Shown here one piece after another: positions 27,408-36,202 of a stretch of DNA of 64,000 nt. This DNA is from Psychroserpens ponticola (GTDB lineage: Bacteria > Bacteroidota > Bacteroidia > Flavobacteriales > Flavobacteriaceae). The notes beneath the pieces are model-generated. The model worked only from the letters and a program-made list of their open reading frames with translations. It searched no databases and had not been told where the DNA came from. How positions within the stretch are numbered: position 1 is the stretch's first letter; each line of letters opens with the position of its first letter. Made by a program: the position numbers and the translations under genes. Location of the stretch: positions 2,990,001 to 3,054,000 of the forward strand of contig NZ_CP116221.1 of NCBI RefSeq assembly GCF_023556315.2, read 5' to 3'.

Positions 27408-29900
27408 TTGAAACATCTCTCCTATAAACTACTTTTCGTAGTTTCGGTTTTCTTTGTTGTATCCTGTTCCTCAACAAAAGAAGCTGCTAAATCTAAAAAA
27501 GGAACTACTTCAGCTGCTAAAAAGCCTACAAAAAAACCGAGTAAAAATGACATCCAACCTTATGGCAAGGTGATTACTAAAGATGCAAAAAGTGATGAAG
27601 GATTATTTACTGTTCACACTTTAGACGAAAACTTCTTTTACGAAATTCCAGATTCATTATTCGATCGTGAAATGCTTATGGTAACTCGTATTTCTAAAAC
27701 TGCAAGTGGCTTAGGATTTGGTGGTGGAAAGCAAAATGAACAAGTTTTACGTTGGCAAAAGAAAGGAAAAAAAGTTATCTTACGTGTTGTATCTTACAAC
27801 GTATTTGCAGCAGATTCTCTACCTGTAAATGAAGCTGTAAAAAATTCAAACTTCGAACCTGTATTGTTTACATTTCCTATAAAAGCAATTGGTAAAGATT
27901 CAACAAGTACAGTGGTTGATGTAACTCCTTTATTTGAAAAAGACGTAAAGTCTCTTGGTTTACCTAATTTTAGAAGAAGACCATATAAAGTAACTCGCTT
28001 AGAAAGTGATAAATCATTTATTGAAAGTGTAAAGAGTTATCCAAAAAACATTGAAGCTAGACATGTAAAAACATATGCTGCTGGAGCTCCGCCTTCAAAT
28101 TCAAGCACTGGAAGTATTTCTATTGAAATCAATAACTCAATGATTTTACTACCCGAAAACCCAATGAAACGTCGTTATTTCGATGAACGCGTTGGTTGGT
28201 TTACAAGTAACCAAACAGATTATGGTTTAGAAGATCAAAAAAGTAAAACTCTAGAATTTTTAGATCGTTGGAGACTTGAAGTACGAGATGAAGACTTAGC
28301 AAAATTCAATCGTGGAGAATTAGTTGTTCCTAAGAAACAAATTGTGTATTACATTGATAGAGCTACTCCTGAAAAATGGCGTAAGTATCTCAAACAAGGC
28401 ATTGAAGATTGGCAAGTTGCTTTTGAAGCTGCAGGTTTTAAAGACGCGATTATTGCTAAAGATCCTCCTACAATTGAAGAAGATCCAGAATGGAGTCCTG
28501 AAGATGTTCGTTATTCTGTAGTTCGCTATTTGGCTTCTCCAATTCCAAATGCCAATGGACCTCATGTAAGTGACCCAAGAACAGGTGAAATTTTGGAGAG
28601 TGATATTAATTGGTATCACAACGTTATGACCTTATTACGTGGTTGGTTCTTTGTACAAACAGCTGCAATCAACCCTGATGCTCAGAGTCCACAATTTAAA
28701 GATGAAGTTATGGGACGTTTAATACGTTTTGTTTCTGCTCATGAGGTTGGACACACATTAGGTTTACCACATAACATGGGAAGTAGTGTTGCTTATCCCG
28801 TAGAAAAATTACGTGATGCTGCCTTTACACAGGAATTTGGAACTGCACCTTCAATTATGGATTATGCACGTTTTAACTATGTTGCTCAGCCTGGTGATGA
28901 AGGTGTTGCTTTAATGCCAGATATTGGTATTTACGATAAGTATGCTATTGCTTGGGGTTACAAGCCTATCTTAAATAAATCTGCAGAAGACGAAAAGCCA
29001 GTTTTAAACCAATGGATTATGGAACATGCTGGAGATCCAATGTATCGTTTTGGTCATCAACAAATTGGTGATATTCACGATCCAAGTTCTCAAACTGAAG
29101 ATTTAGGTGATGATGCTATGATTGCAAGTGATTACGGAATTAAAAACTTAAAGCGTATCGTTCCTAATTTAATCAATTGGACGACTGAAGCTGGTGAAGA
29201 CTATGACGATTTACAAGAAATGTATGGTCATGTATTATCACAGTTTAGACGTTATATGGGACACGTTTCAAATAATATTGGTGGTGTTTATGAACATCAC
29301 AAAGCCGCTGACCAACAAGGAGCTGTATATACTCCTGTAACTAAAGCGCATCAAAAAAGAGCAATGAAATTTGTTCAAGACAATTTATTCAACACACCAG
29401 ATTGGTTAATAGAAAAGACAATACTTGATCGTATTGAGTATTCAGGTTCAGTTGAACGTGTTAGAGGTTTACAAGTAAGAACATTGAATAATATTATGAG
29501 TTTAGGTAAAATGCAACGTTTAACCGAAGCTGAAACTTTCAATGGAAATGATGCTTATAAGCTTACAGAAATGATGCGAGATTTACGTCAAGGCATTTGG
29601 AGTGAATTACGTAATGGAAGAAGAATTGATATCTACAGACGTAATTTACAACGCGCACATATTGATAGATTAGGATATTTATTGACTGCTGAAAATCAAC
29701 GTAAAGCTCCTGCTTTTGGTGGTTACCAAAAATCTACAGCAGTAAATACAAGTCAGTCTGATATTAGAGCCGTTGTTAGAGCTGAATTAAAAACACTTCG
29801 TAGCCAATTACGTTCAGCACGTGGAGCAGATTCAATGAGTAGAATTCATATTGCTGATGCATTAGAACGTATCGATGCCATATTGAATCCTAATGGATAA
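27408..29900 (+). CDS. zinc-dependent metalloprotease lipoprotein (metzincin type)
   Basis: An 830-aa lipoprotein (lipobox VVSC near residue 21) with a low-complexity Lys/Ala linker, a large N-terminal region resembling DUF5117/DUF5118, and a catalytic part with HEVGHTLGLPHNMGS near residue 447, an HExxHxxxxxH zinc site, followed by the Met-turn-like SIMDYARFNY. This is the flavobacterial zinc-dependent metalloprotease family that I recall with PF16313. The start is a TTG; the signal peptide begins directly there. It stands as a single gene between two terminators. Confidence 0.9.
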   Translation: MKHLSYKLLFVVSVFFVVSCSSTKEAAKSKKGTTSAAKKPTKKPSKNDIQPYGKVITKDAKSDEGLFTVHTLDENFFYEIPDSLFDREMLMVTRISKTASGLGFGGGKQNEQVLRWQKKGKKVILRVVSYNVFAADSLPVNEAVKNSNFEPVLFTFPIKAIGKDSTSTVVDVTPLFEKDVKSLGLPNFRRRPYKVTRLESDKSFIESVKSYPKNIEARHVKTYAAGAPPSNSSTGSISIEINNSMILLPENPMKRRYFDERVGWFTSNQTDYGLEDQKSKTLEFLDRWRLEVRDEDLAKFNRGELVVPKKQIVYYIDRATPEKWRKYLKQGIEDWQVAFEAAGFKDAIIAKDPPTIEEDPEWSPEDVRYSVVRYLASPIPNANGPHVSDPRTGEILESDINWYHNVMTLLRGWFFVQTAAINPDAQSPQFKDEVMGRLIRFVSAHEVGHTLGLPHNMGSSVAYPVEKLRDAAFTQEFGTAPSIMDYARFNYVAQPGDEGVALMPDIGIYDKYAIAWGYKPILNKSAEDEKPVLNQWIMEHAGDPMYRFGHQQIGDIHDPSSQTEDLGDDAMIASDYGIKNLKRIVPNLINWTTEAGEDYDDLQEMYGHVLSQFRRYMGHVSNNIGGVYEHHKAADQQGAVYTPVTKAHQKRAMKFVQDNLFNTPDWLIEKTILDRIEYSGSVERVRGLQVRTLNNIMSLGKMQRLTEAETFNGNDAYKLTEMMRDLRQGIWSELRNGRRIDIYRRNLQRAHIDRLGYLLTAENQRKAPAFGGYQKSTAVNTSQSDIRAVVRAELKTLRSQLRSARGADSMSRIHIADALERIDAILNPNG

Positions 29901-29925
29901 AATTATAAGTTATATATAGATTGAA

Positions 29926-29958
29926 TAAAAAAGCTTCAGAGAAATCTGGAGCTTTTTT
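29926..29958. terminator. bidirectional hairpin terminator
   Basis: AAAAAAGCTTCAGA and TCTGGAGCTTTTTT form a stem with one mismatch and a short GAAA-like loop, with A and T tracts on both sides. It serves both the metalloprotease gene and the convergent hydrolase genes. Confidence 0.85.
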
Positions 29959-29959
29959 A

Positions 29960-30781
29960 TTATAAAATTGATAGTATCCCTTCTTTGTACTTATCAAAAC
30001 TTATCAAATTATTATGACCACCTCCATCAATAGTAATAAATGATGTATTCGTTTTTGGTGCTACGGAATTTAATTTTTGAGCAGAACTATATGGAACTAC
30101 AGTATCACTTGTTCCGTGAAATATTGTAATTGGGCAATCTACTGATGTAATAAACGCATTAGAAGGGAATTCATATTTTAACAATGCAGTCACAGGGAAA
30201 ATAGGAAAACGATGCTTAGCAACATCCAGAATACTATAATATGGTGTTTCTAAAATGAGTTGCTTCGGTTGATGTTTAGAAGCTAAATACGTTGCTACTC
30301 CAGTTCCTAAGGATCTACCATATAAAACAATATCATCTTCAGAATAAGACTTCAGCAAATAGTTATAACAATACTCAGCATCATCATAAAACCCTTGTTC
30401 ACTAAGTTTACCTGTACTCTTTCCGTAAGTTCTATAATCCATAATGAGCACATCATAGTCTAGAGACACGAAATGTTCACCTATAATTCCCCAACGACTT
30501 AAATCACCTGCATTTCCATGAAAATACAGAATGACTCCTTTGGGATTTTCAGCTTTAAAATGAAGTGCATTTATGGAAACATCTTCAGCTGTTTCAAAAA
30601 ATAATTCTTCAAAAGGGTATCTAAATTCGTATTGATAATCCTGAGCCAAAATGGTAGGTAAAAATAAAATCTTTTCTTGTAAAAAATAAAGTGAAGCTCC
30701 AATCATAATATAGAGTATTAAAAGAATTTTAACGAGTCTTTTAAGCCTTCGTTTTTGTCGATTTTGATGAGTGAATGACAT
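29960..30781 (-). CDS. alpha/beta hydrolase, membrane-anchored (copy 1)
   Basis: A 273-aa alpha/beta hydrolase. A membrane helix (about 18-35) precedes the domain, which has the nucleophile elbow YGRSLGTG, acid HGTSDTVVPYS and His GGGHNNL, a complete Ser-Asp-His triad. The oxyanion region YFHGNAGDLSRWG is also present. Substrate unknown; likely an esterase or peptidase of the YfhR/BEM46 type, facing the periplasm or membrane. It overlaps the upstream paralog by 41 bp and is surely co-transcribed with it. Confidence 0.85.
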   Translation of the reverse strand: MSFTHQNRQKRRLKRLVKILLILYIMIGASLYFLQEKILFLPTILAQDYQYEFRYPFEELFFETAEDVSINALHFKAENPKGVILYFHGNAGDLSRWGIIGEHFVSLDYDVLIMDYRTYGKSTGKLSEQGFYDDAEYCYNYLLKSYSEDDIVLYGRSLGTGVATYLASKHQPKQLILETPYYSILDVAKHRFPIFPVTALLKYEFPSNAFITSVDCPITIFHGTSDTVVPYSSAQKLNSVAPKTNTSFITIDGGGHNNLISFDKYKEGILSIL

Positions 30782-31643
30782 TAATACTTGTGGTTTTTAA
30801 ATCTATCGTTTTTGGTGCCTTATTTATAATATCGTCAAGCATGCTATGATACGATTCGAAGTTATTTAGGTTTTTGTGTCCACCACCAATAACAGTATGT
30901 AATTTAGTTAACTTCGGATTTACTTGAGACAACTTAACACTTGTTTTGTAAGGAATAAGTTTATCATCTGTACCATGAATAATATGAATTGGGCATTGCA
31001 CATATTTTAACCATTTGTAGGTTGGCAATGGATATTTCATCAATAATGACAAAGGCATAAAAGGCGCATATCGTGCAGTGACTTTTGTTAAACTATAATA
31101 AGGCGCATCCAAAACAAGCATTTTAGGATGATTCATTGAAGCTAATTTAGCAGCAAAACCTGAGCCAAGAGATCTTCCGTAGAGAATAATATTACGTTCT
31201 GAAGTCAATTCTTTCAGTTTATTATAAATCAATTGTAAATCGCGTTTAATCGCTTTTTGAGAACGTCTTCCAGTACTTTTTCCGAAGCCTCGATAATCGA
31301 CCATCAACACATCGTATCCATGTCTCGTAAAATCTACAGCAAATTTTCCCCAGCCTTTAATACTTTTAGAATTCCCTTTAAGATATAATACAACACCTTT
31401 ACTTTCGCCTTTAGGAAAAAAACGCAACCCATTAATTACTGCACCATCTCTGGTTTCTAAATTATATTCTTTAGTCTTTTGATTGTCATAATCAAACTGA
31501 AAATCCTTAGGCAATTTTTCGGGCTTAAATAGCATATAATCTTGAAGGTAATATAACGCAATACTAATAGCGATATAAATCACTAATACTATAATAACGA
31601 TAGACAACCAATATGGCATACTGAGGATTTTAAGTCTATACAA
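30741..31643 (-). CDS. alpha/beta hydrolase, membrane-anchored (copy 2)
   Basis: A 300-aa paralog of the following gene with the same plan: membrane helix near residues 12-32, YLKGNSKSIKGWG in place of the HGNAG loop, nucleophile YGRSLGSG, acid HGTDDKLIPYKTS and His GGGHKNL. The usual His of the oxyanion loop is Lys here (LKGNS versus FHGNA), which may alter activity. It is the first gene of the two-gene unit, divergent from the O-methyltransferase gene. The C-terminal tail (about 30 residues past the domain) overlaps the start of copy 1. Confidence 0.85.
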   Translation of the reverse strand: MYRLKILSMPYWLSIVIIVLVIYIAISIALYYLQDYMLFKPEKLPKDFQFDYDNQKTKEYNLETRDGAVINGLRFFPKGESKGVVLYLKGNSKSIKGWGKFAVDFTRHGYDVLMVDYRGFGKSTGRRSQKAIKRDLQLIYNKLKELTSERNIILYGRSLGSGFAAKLASMNHPKMLVLDAPYYSLTKVTARYAPFMPLSLLMKYPLPTYKWLKYVQCPIHIIHGTDDKLIPYKTSVKLSQVNPKLTKLHTVIGGGHKNLNNFESYHSMLDDIINKAPKTIDLKTTSINVIHSSKSTKTKA

Positions 31644-31736
31644 GATAGGAAATTAATTGAGAATCATTTTTTCAAAGCTTACAGCTCTGCATATCTAATC
31701 TAAAATCGTTTACTTTGCAATTCAATTATAGATGAC

Positions 31737-32378
31737 ATGTATTTTTTACCCGAAAAATTAGATGAATATATTGTAGCACATTCTCAAGAAGAACCAGAAT
31801 TATTACAACAACTGACTAGAGAAACCTATCAAAAAATTTTGCAACCCATTATGCTAAGTGGACCTTATCAAGGGAGAGTACTGAGTATGATTTCAAAATT
31901 AAAATCTCCTAAAACCATTTTAGAACTTGGAACTTTTACGGGTTACGCTACGTTATGTTTAGCTGAAGGTTTACAAACTGATGGTATAATTGACACGATA
32001 GACGTGAATGAAGAATTAGTCGATTTTCAACGGAAATACTTTGACAAATCTGATTACGGAAACCAGATACATCAACATTTAGGAAGTGCTTTAGATATTA
32101 TTTCTACGTTAAAAAACACTTATGACTTGGTATTTATTGATGCCGACAAACCGAACTATTCAAACTATTTCAAGTTGATTATAGACAAAATGAATTCTGG
32201 AGGTATTATTCTTTCTGATAATGTATTATGGCATGGAAAAGTCATTGAACCTCTTGATGTAAAGGATATATCTACAAAAGCGGTTTTAGAATTCAATACC
32301 CTTTTAAAAGAAGATCCTCGAATTGAAACTGTAATGCTGCCAATTCGTGATGGATTGACAGTGAGTCGAAAAAAATAA
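31737..32378 (+). CDS. O-methyltransferase (caffeoyl-CoA type, SAM-dependent)
   Basis: A 213-aa class I methyltransferase. Motif ILELGTFTGYATLCLAEGL binds S-adenosylmethionine, TIDVNEELVDFQ supplies the acidic ribose contact, and DLVFIDADKPNYSNYF with SDNVLWHGKV gives the metal-binding residues of the catechol/caffeoyl-CoA O-methyltransferase family. Length is typical. The natural substrate in these bacteria is not known. Confidence 0.9.
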   Translation: MYFLPEKLDEYIVAHSQEEPELLQQLTRETYQKILQPIMLSGPYQGRVLSMISKLKSPKTILELGTFTGYATLCLAEGLQTDGIIDTIDVNEELVDFQRKYFDKSDYGNQIHQHLGSALDIISTLKNTYDLVFIDADKPNYSNYFKLIIDKMNSGGIILSDNVLWHGKVIEPLDVKDISTKAVLEFNTLLKEDPRIETVMLPIRDGLTVSRKK

Positions 32379-32384
32379 TAAGGT

Positions 32385-32675
32385 TTACTGCTCTCTTTTT
32401 ATAGAGCCTGAGAAGTCTTCAATTTCGTCTTTAACTTTGGTAATTTCATTCTTAATATCTTGAGTGACATTTGTCTCGATATTTTTACCTTCGGTAGATG
32501 ATTTCTTAATTTCCGACTTAATATCATTAGAAGCATCTTTTAAACTGCGCATTCCTTTACCTAAGCCTTTTGCAACTTCAGGAATTTTATCTGCACCAAA
32601 GACCATCACAGCTATAAATAGTATGAACATGACCTCTGTGGTTCCTATAAATAAAAATGTTGCTAATAAATTCAC
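32385..32675 (-). CDS. tatA: Sec-independent translocase subunit TatA/TatE
   Basis: A 96-aa protein with one N-terminal membrane helix (about 8-24, IGTTEVMFILFIAVMVFG) followed by the conserved FGADKIPEVAKGLGKGMRSL amphipathic helix and a charged tail. It builds the pore of the twin-arginine export system. A likely client is the M15 peptidase encoded at 37573, which carries an RRQF signal. It converges on the O-methyltransferase gene with only 6 bp between the stops. Confidence 0.93.
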   Translation of the reverse strand: MNLLATFLFIGTTEVMFILFIAVMVFGADKIPEVAKGLGKGMRSLKDASNDIKSEIKKSSTEGKNIETNVTQDIKNEITKVKDEIEDFSGSIKREQ

Positions 32676-32756
32676 ATTGCAAATATACTAAGTTGTGCTT
32701 CATTATCACTCACTCGAGTTAAATAATTGTTCTACCTTTCAAGAAACAACTAACCA

Positions 32757-33515
32757 ATGATAAAATTTTTTAGAAAAATACGCTACGACCTTATGGAGAA
32801 AAAGAAAACTGGAAAGTATTTAAAATATGCTATTGGTGAAATCATACTTGTTGTTATTGGGATTTTAATTGCACTTCAATTGAACAATTATAATGAATCC
32901 TTAAATCAAAGTAATCAAGAACTAAAAGCATTAAATAATCTGAAATTGGATTTTAAATACAATGAATCTGAACTCAATAAGTCAATTATAGAACTTAAGG
33001 AAATAAATAATGCCTGCTTTACGATTCTAAATCAAACAGGCAATAAGCACGAAGAAACATTTGATATAGATAGTTTACTTCAATTTACTCCAAGTGTTCC
33101 TCAATATTTTCCTCAAAATGGATTTTTAATGGACTTAATGAACTCAGGAAATCTTGGGATAATTAAAAATGATAAATTGAGATACAAACTTTCCTCTTGG
33201 CTTCCAGCTCTCGAGACTTTAAAAAACAGAGAAAACTTAACAAGTAAATTTGATGATATTCTAATTATATATATCATTAAAAATGGCAGTTGGTTAAATT
33301 CTGATGAAAAGTCATCAGATAAAGAAATAAATGCACTAAAATTTCCAAAATCAGGATTTGAAATAAATAATAATGATTTACTTCAAAATATTGAGTTCGA
33401 AAATTTAATAGAAAATCAAATTGTATACAAATCACAATTACTTGATAATCAAATAGTTTGTTTAGAATTAATTAGGGAAATAATTATGCTTTTAGAATCT
33501 GAAACCAATGAATAA
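32757..33515 (+). CDS. DUF6090 family membrane protein
   Basis: A 252-aa protein beginning with the family signature: FFRKIRYDLMEKKKTGKYLK, then YAIGEIILVVIGILIALQLN, a single membrane helix at about 25-44. The remainder is helical and charged, probably a coiled-coil-rich periplasmic domain. DUF6090 proteins are common and multi-copy in Flavobacteriaceae; function unknown. It is followed by a palindromic repeat. Confidence 0.88.
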   Translation: MIKFFRKIRYDLMEKKKTGKYLKYAIGEIILVVIGILIALQLNNYNESLNQSNQELKALNNLKLDFKYNESELNKSIIELKEINNACFTILNQTGNKHEETFDIDSLLQFTPSVPQYFPQNGFLMDLMNSGNLGIIKNDKLRYKLSSWLPALETLKNRENLTSKFDDILIIYIIKNGSWLNSDEKSSDKEINALKFPKSGFEINNNDLLQNIEFENLIENQIVYKSQLLDNQIVCLELIREIIMLLESETNE

Positions 33516-33530
33516 CGAAAGCACAACAAC

Positions 33531-33642
33531 GTGTATAATTAATTGCTGTGGTCATTTGGTACTCGGAAAATCCTATCGGATTTCCCTAATGGTTCGGTTT
33601 ATTTTGCTAACTTAGTACTTGCCAACGCAACCAGCCATACAC
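33531..33642. repeat. imperfect palindromic repeat element
   Basis: About 112 bp with inverted ends: GTGTATAATTAATTGCTGTGG (reduced: GTGTATnnnTnnTTGCnnnGG) on the left (33531-33551) and its imperfect complement on the right (33622-33642). Inside is a hairpin of GGAAAATCC and GGATTTCC (33565-33585). I recall very similar intergenic sequences from other flavobacterial genomes, so this is probably one copy of a family; only one copy lies in this window. It carries no gene. Confidence 0.65.
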
Positions 33643-33705
33643 AAAACAGATGTTTGGATTGGATGGAAATTGATAGTTAAATTATTTTACCTAATGCAAA
33701 CTATT

Positions 33706-34500
33706 TCAATCTTCACTTATTTGAATATTAAACGCTAAAAGCTTTTCAATTAAAAATTCAAAGAGTTTAATATCACTTTCTAATTTACAAACCTCTAAAA
33801 ATTTTGAATCTTCTGAAGCAAAGTAGAAAAACTCCGTTTTTAATTCTTCTTTTAATTCAATATGCCCGAATAAATCGTCGGAGAATTCGGCAATAGCTTT
33901 ATTCATACAAGCATCTTGTTCTTCTAATCTAACTAGTAACTTCAATTTTTTTGTACGTCCAGAAATTCGATTCAGAACCTTATGTATGTTTATAGTTGCG
34001 ATCAAACCATAGTAATACACAAACTTACCAGCATCTGCTTCATGCAATCGTCGTTCTTTTTGTGTTTTAGGTTTTCCTGTATAACCAGGAATACCAACAT
34101 CATAAAAATTAATATCAGCTTTTGCATCACTATTTTTTATATCAGACATTAAATCACCTGTTAACACTTTCCCAACAATCACCTCATCTAATTCATTTAC
34201 GCGGTCTTTAAGTTGAATTGAAATGAATTTAGACTCAAATATTTCTTGAGTTACCACTATTGATTTTTTCAAGTACTGAACACTAGAAACAAGAATGGTA
34301 TCGTTAATTTGGATCGGAATTTCAAAAACTCCTTTACTATTTGTAATGGTATATTCTTCTGCTGAAATATTTAATATATGAATCCCTTCAAGCTCTGCAC
34401 TTGCATTAATTTGACCTTTTAAATCAATTGTTTGAGATATTCCCAGAAAAGAGATTAGAAAAGCTATAAATAAAAATGATATGCATTTAGTCGTCTTCAA
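33706..34500 (-). CDS. carboxypeptidase-regulatory-like exported protein (third of a triplet)
   Basis: A 264-aa protein: signal peptide (cut near GISQ), a beta-sandwich carboxypeptidase-regulatory-like domain (about 24-100, LKGQINASAELEGIHILN), then a conserved linker (LMSDIKNSDAKADINFYDVG, then IPGYTGKPKTQKERRLHEA) and a helical C-terminus. It is clearly paralogous to the preceding gene. Its start is a TTG lying inside the last 14 bp of that gene, so translation is probably coupled. Function unknown. Confidence 0.82.
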   Translation of the reverse strand: MKTTKCISFLFIAFLISFLGISQTIDLKGQINASAELEGIHILNISAEEYTITNSKGVFEIPIQINDTILVSSVQYLKKSIVVTQEIFESKFISIQLKDRVNELDEVIVGKVLTGDLMSDIKNSDAKADINFYDVGIPGYTGKPKTQKERRLHEADAGKFVYYYGLIATINIHKVLNRISGRTKKLKLLVRLEEQDACMNKAIAEFSDDLFGHIELKEELKTEFFYFASEDSKFLEVCKLESDIKLFEFLIEKLLAFNIQISED

Positions 34501-35254
34501 TTTGAGATTTAAATTCTTTTAGTTTCAGTTGCAAAAACTCCAACATTTTTAAGTTATTACCAGTTTTGTTTAATATTAAAAACTTTGGATCATCTGTTAC
34601 GAAATAAAAAAACTCCACGCGTTTAGCTTCTTGTAAAGTATCAATATTGAATAACATTTCAGATAACTCAGATACTACATCATTCATTGCGTTATCAAGA
34701 TTTTCTCTTGCTACTTGTCCTTTTAACTCTTTTGTACGACCAGAAAGCCAATTAAGTATTGGAGTTAAAGGCACCAAACCAGATCCTGTTGTTGCTTGAT
34801 GTAATCGTCTTTCTGATTGTGTTTTTTGTTTACCAGTATAGCCAGGAATTCCTAAATCATAAAAATTTATATCACGCTTAACGTCGCTATTTTCAATATC
34901 TGAAAGTAAATCTCCAGTCAATATTTTGCCTACTACAACTTCATCTAACTCCGTAATTTTATCTGTAAGATCAATAGCTATAAATTTAGTTTGAATTATT
35001 TGCGGTGTCACCACAACTTCTAAAGGCTTATATTGAATGGCCGAAATTAGAATGGTATCGTTTACAGATGCCGAAATTTTAAATTTACCATCATCATTTG
35101 TTATGGTAAACCTATTAGCAGTTTTGTTAATGATATGAATGCGATCAATATCTGAATTTGCTATTACTTTCCCTTGTATTTCAATAGATTGAGAAAATAT
35201 AAAACCAATCTGAACTAAGCATAAAATTAAAAAAAGCTTTTTAATCCTTGTCAT
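34487..35254 (-). CDS. carboxypeptidase-regulatory-like exported protein (second of a triplet)
   Basis: A 255-aa protein with signal peptide (cut near IFSQ), the same beta-sandwich domain (IQGKVIANSDIDRIHIIN), the near-identical linker INFYDLGIPGYTGKQKTQ, and a helical tail ending in EFFYFVTDDPKF plus LQLKLKEFKSQ. It overlaps the first gene by 14 bp at its start and the third by 14 bp at its end. The three genes make one transcription unit. Confidence 0.82.
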   Translation of the reverse strand: MTRIKKLFLILCLVQIGFIFSQSIEIQGKVIANSDIDRIHIINKTANRFTITNDDGKFKISASVNDTILISAIQYKPLEVVVTPQIIQTKFIAIDLTDKITELDEVVVGKILTGDLLSDIENSDVKRDINFYDLGIPGYTGKQKTQSERRLHQATTGSGLVPLTPILNWLSGRTKELKGQVARENLDNAMNDVVSELSEMLFNIDTLQEAKRVEFFYFVTDDPKFLILNKTGNNLKMLEFLQLKLKEFKSQIEDD

Positions 35255-36053
35255 TCTTTTTATTTAAAAAAGATTGGCTCTTCAAGCTAAGAACTTCAAG
35301 AAATTCTAACTCTTTTCCGATGTTAAGCAAGGTAAAATCAAAGCTTTCATCATCTTCCACATATCTAATAAATTCTTCGACACGATGTTCTGGAATATTA
35401 AAATTATCAACTAAAAACGAAGACCCAAAATAGTATTTAATTGTACTCACTGGAACTTCAGCTATTCCTGCAGCTTTTTTATCCTTTACTTTAGATCTAA
35501 ACAATGGCAACAACAATTGACCTACAACATTACGAATGTTTAAACCATTCACCATCGTTTGTGATTGCGAATGCATGGCTATATTATTGATCTCAGTTCT
35601 ATTATCATCAGTAAATTCATACTCATCACTTTTCTTTATTCCGAAGTAAAGTGCATCCAGTTTAGGATTGAACGTTTTTACACTTTTAATGTCTGTATCT
35701 AAAACTCCCGAGAGTCCTTTAGTCATGACTAGAACTTCATCCAATTTATTGATTTCCTCAATTAAAATTACACGAATACGCTTTGAATCTAAAATAGCCT
35801 GACTCACTTTAAAATCAAAATTCTGATATTGTAACGCTCTAATTTCAATAAAATCATTTAAAGTAACTGGAAGTGTAAATTCACCATTTTCGTCAGTGAC
35901 AGCGCCTTTATTTGATGATGTATTATATACGGTTATTCCTTCAATGTCATTCCCTTCTACAATAATTTTCCCCTCGACAATAACACGTTTAACATCTTGA
36001 GACATTGCACAAAAACTTATGCAAAACAGTAAAATTGGCAGTAGCTTTTTCAT
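35241..36053 (-). CDS. carboxypeptidase-regulatory-like exported protein (first of a triplet)
   Basis: A 270-aa protein with signal peptide (cut near FCAMSQ) and the same regulatory-like domain (IIVEGNDIEGITVYNTSSNK, ENGEFTLPVTLNDFIEI). The C-terminal half is more diverged than in the two following copies (KGLSGVLDTDIKSVKTFNPK, then IKYYFGSSFLVDNF), which suggests an older duplication. It is the promoter-proximal gene of the unit. Confidence 0.82.
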   Translation of the reverse strand: MKKLLPILLFCISFCAMSQDVKRVIVEGKIIVEGNDIEGITVYNTSSNKGAVTDENGEFTLPVTLNDFIEIRALQYQNFDFKVSQAILDSKRIRVILIEEINKLDEVLVMTKGLSGVLDTDIKSVKTFNPKLDALYFGIKKSDEYEFTDDNRTEINNIAMHSQSQTMVNGLNIRNVVGQLLLPLFRSKVKDKKAAGIAEVPVSTIKYYFGSSFLVDNFNIPEHRVEEFIRYVEDDESFDFTLLNIGKELEFLEVLSLKSQSFLNKKNDKD

Positions 36054-36202
36054 AGGTTAGTTATTTAATATAAAAATAAATTCTCTTGATTTAAATTCAA
36101 CATAAAGCCTTGTAAACTTTTGTTAAATTAAAGGTTTACTTAAATTTACAATAAATTAAATGAAGTCTACAATTGACATTCTAATAGTTTAAAATAGTTT
36201 CC

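Noticed and set aside
29960-31643. One hydrolase gene split by a frameshift
   Set aside because: Each frame holds a complete anchor, nucleophile, acid and His, so they are two genes that overlap.
33531-33642. CRISPR-type or integron cassette array
   Set aside because: Only one copy of the palindrome is present, with no spacers, no integrase and no second site.
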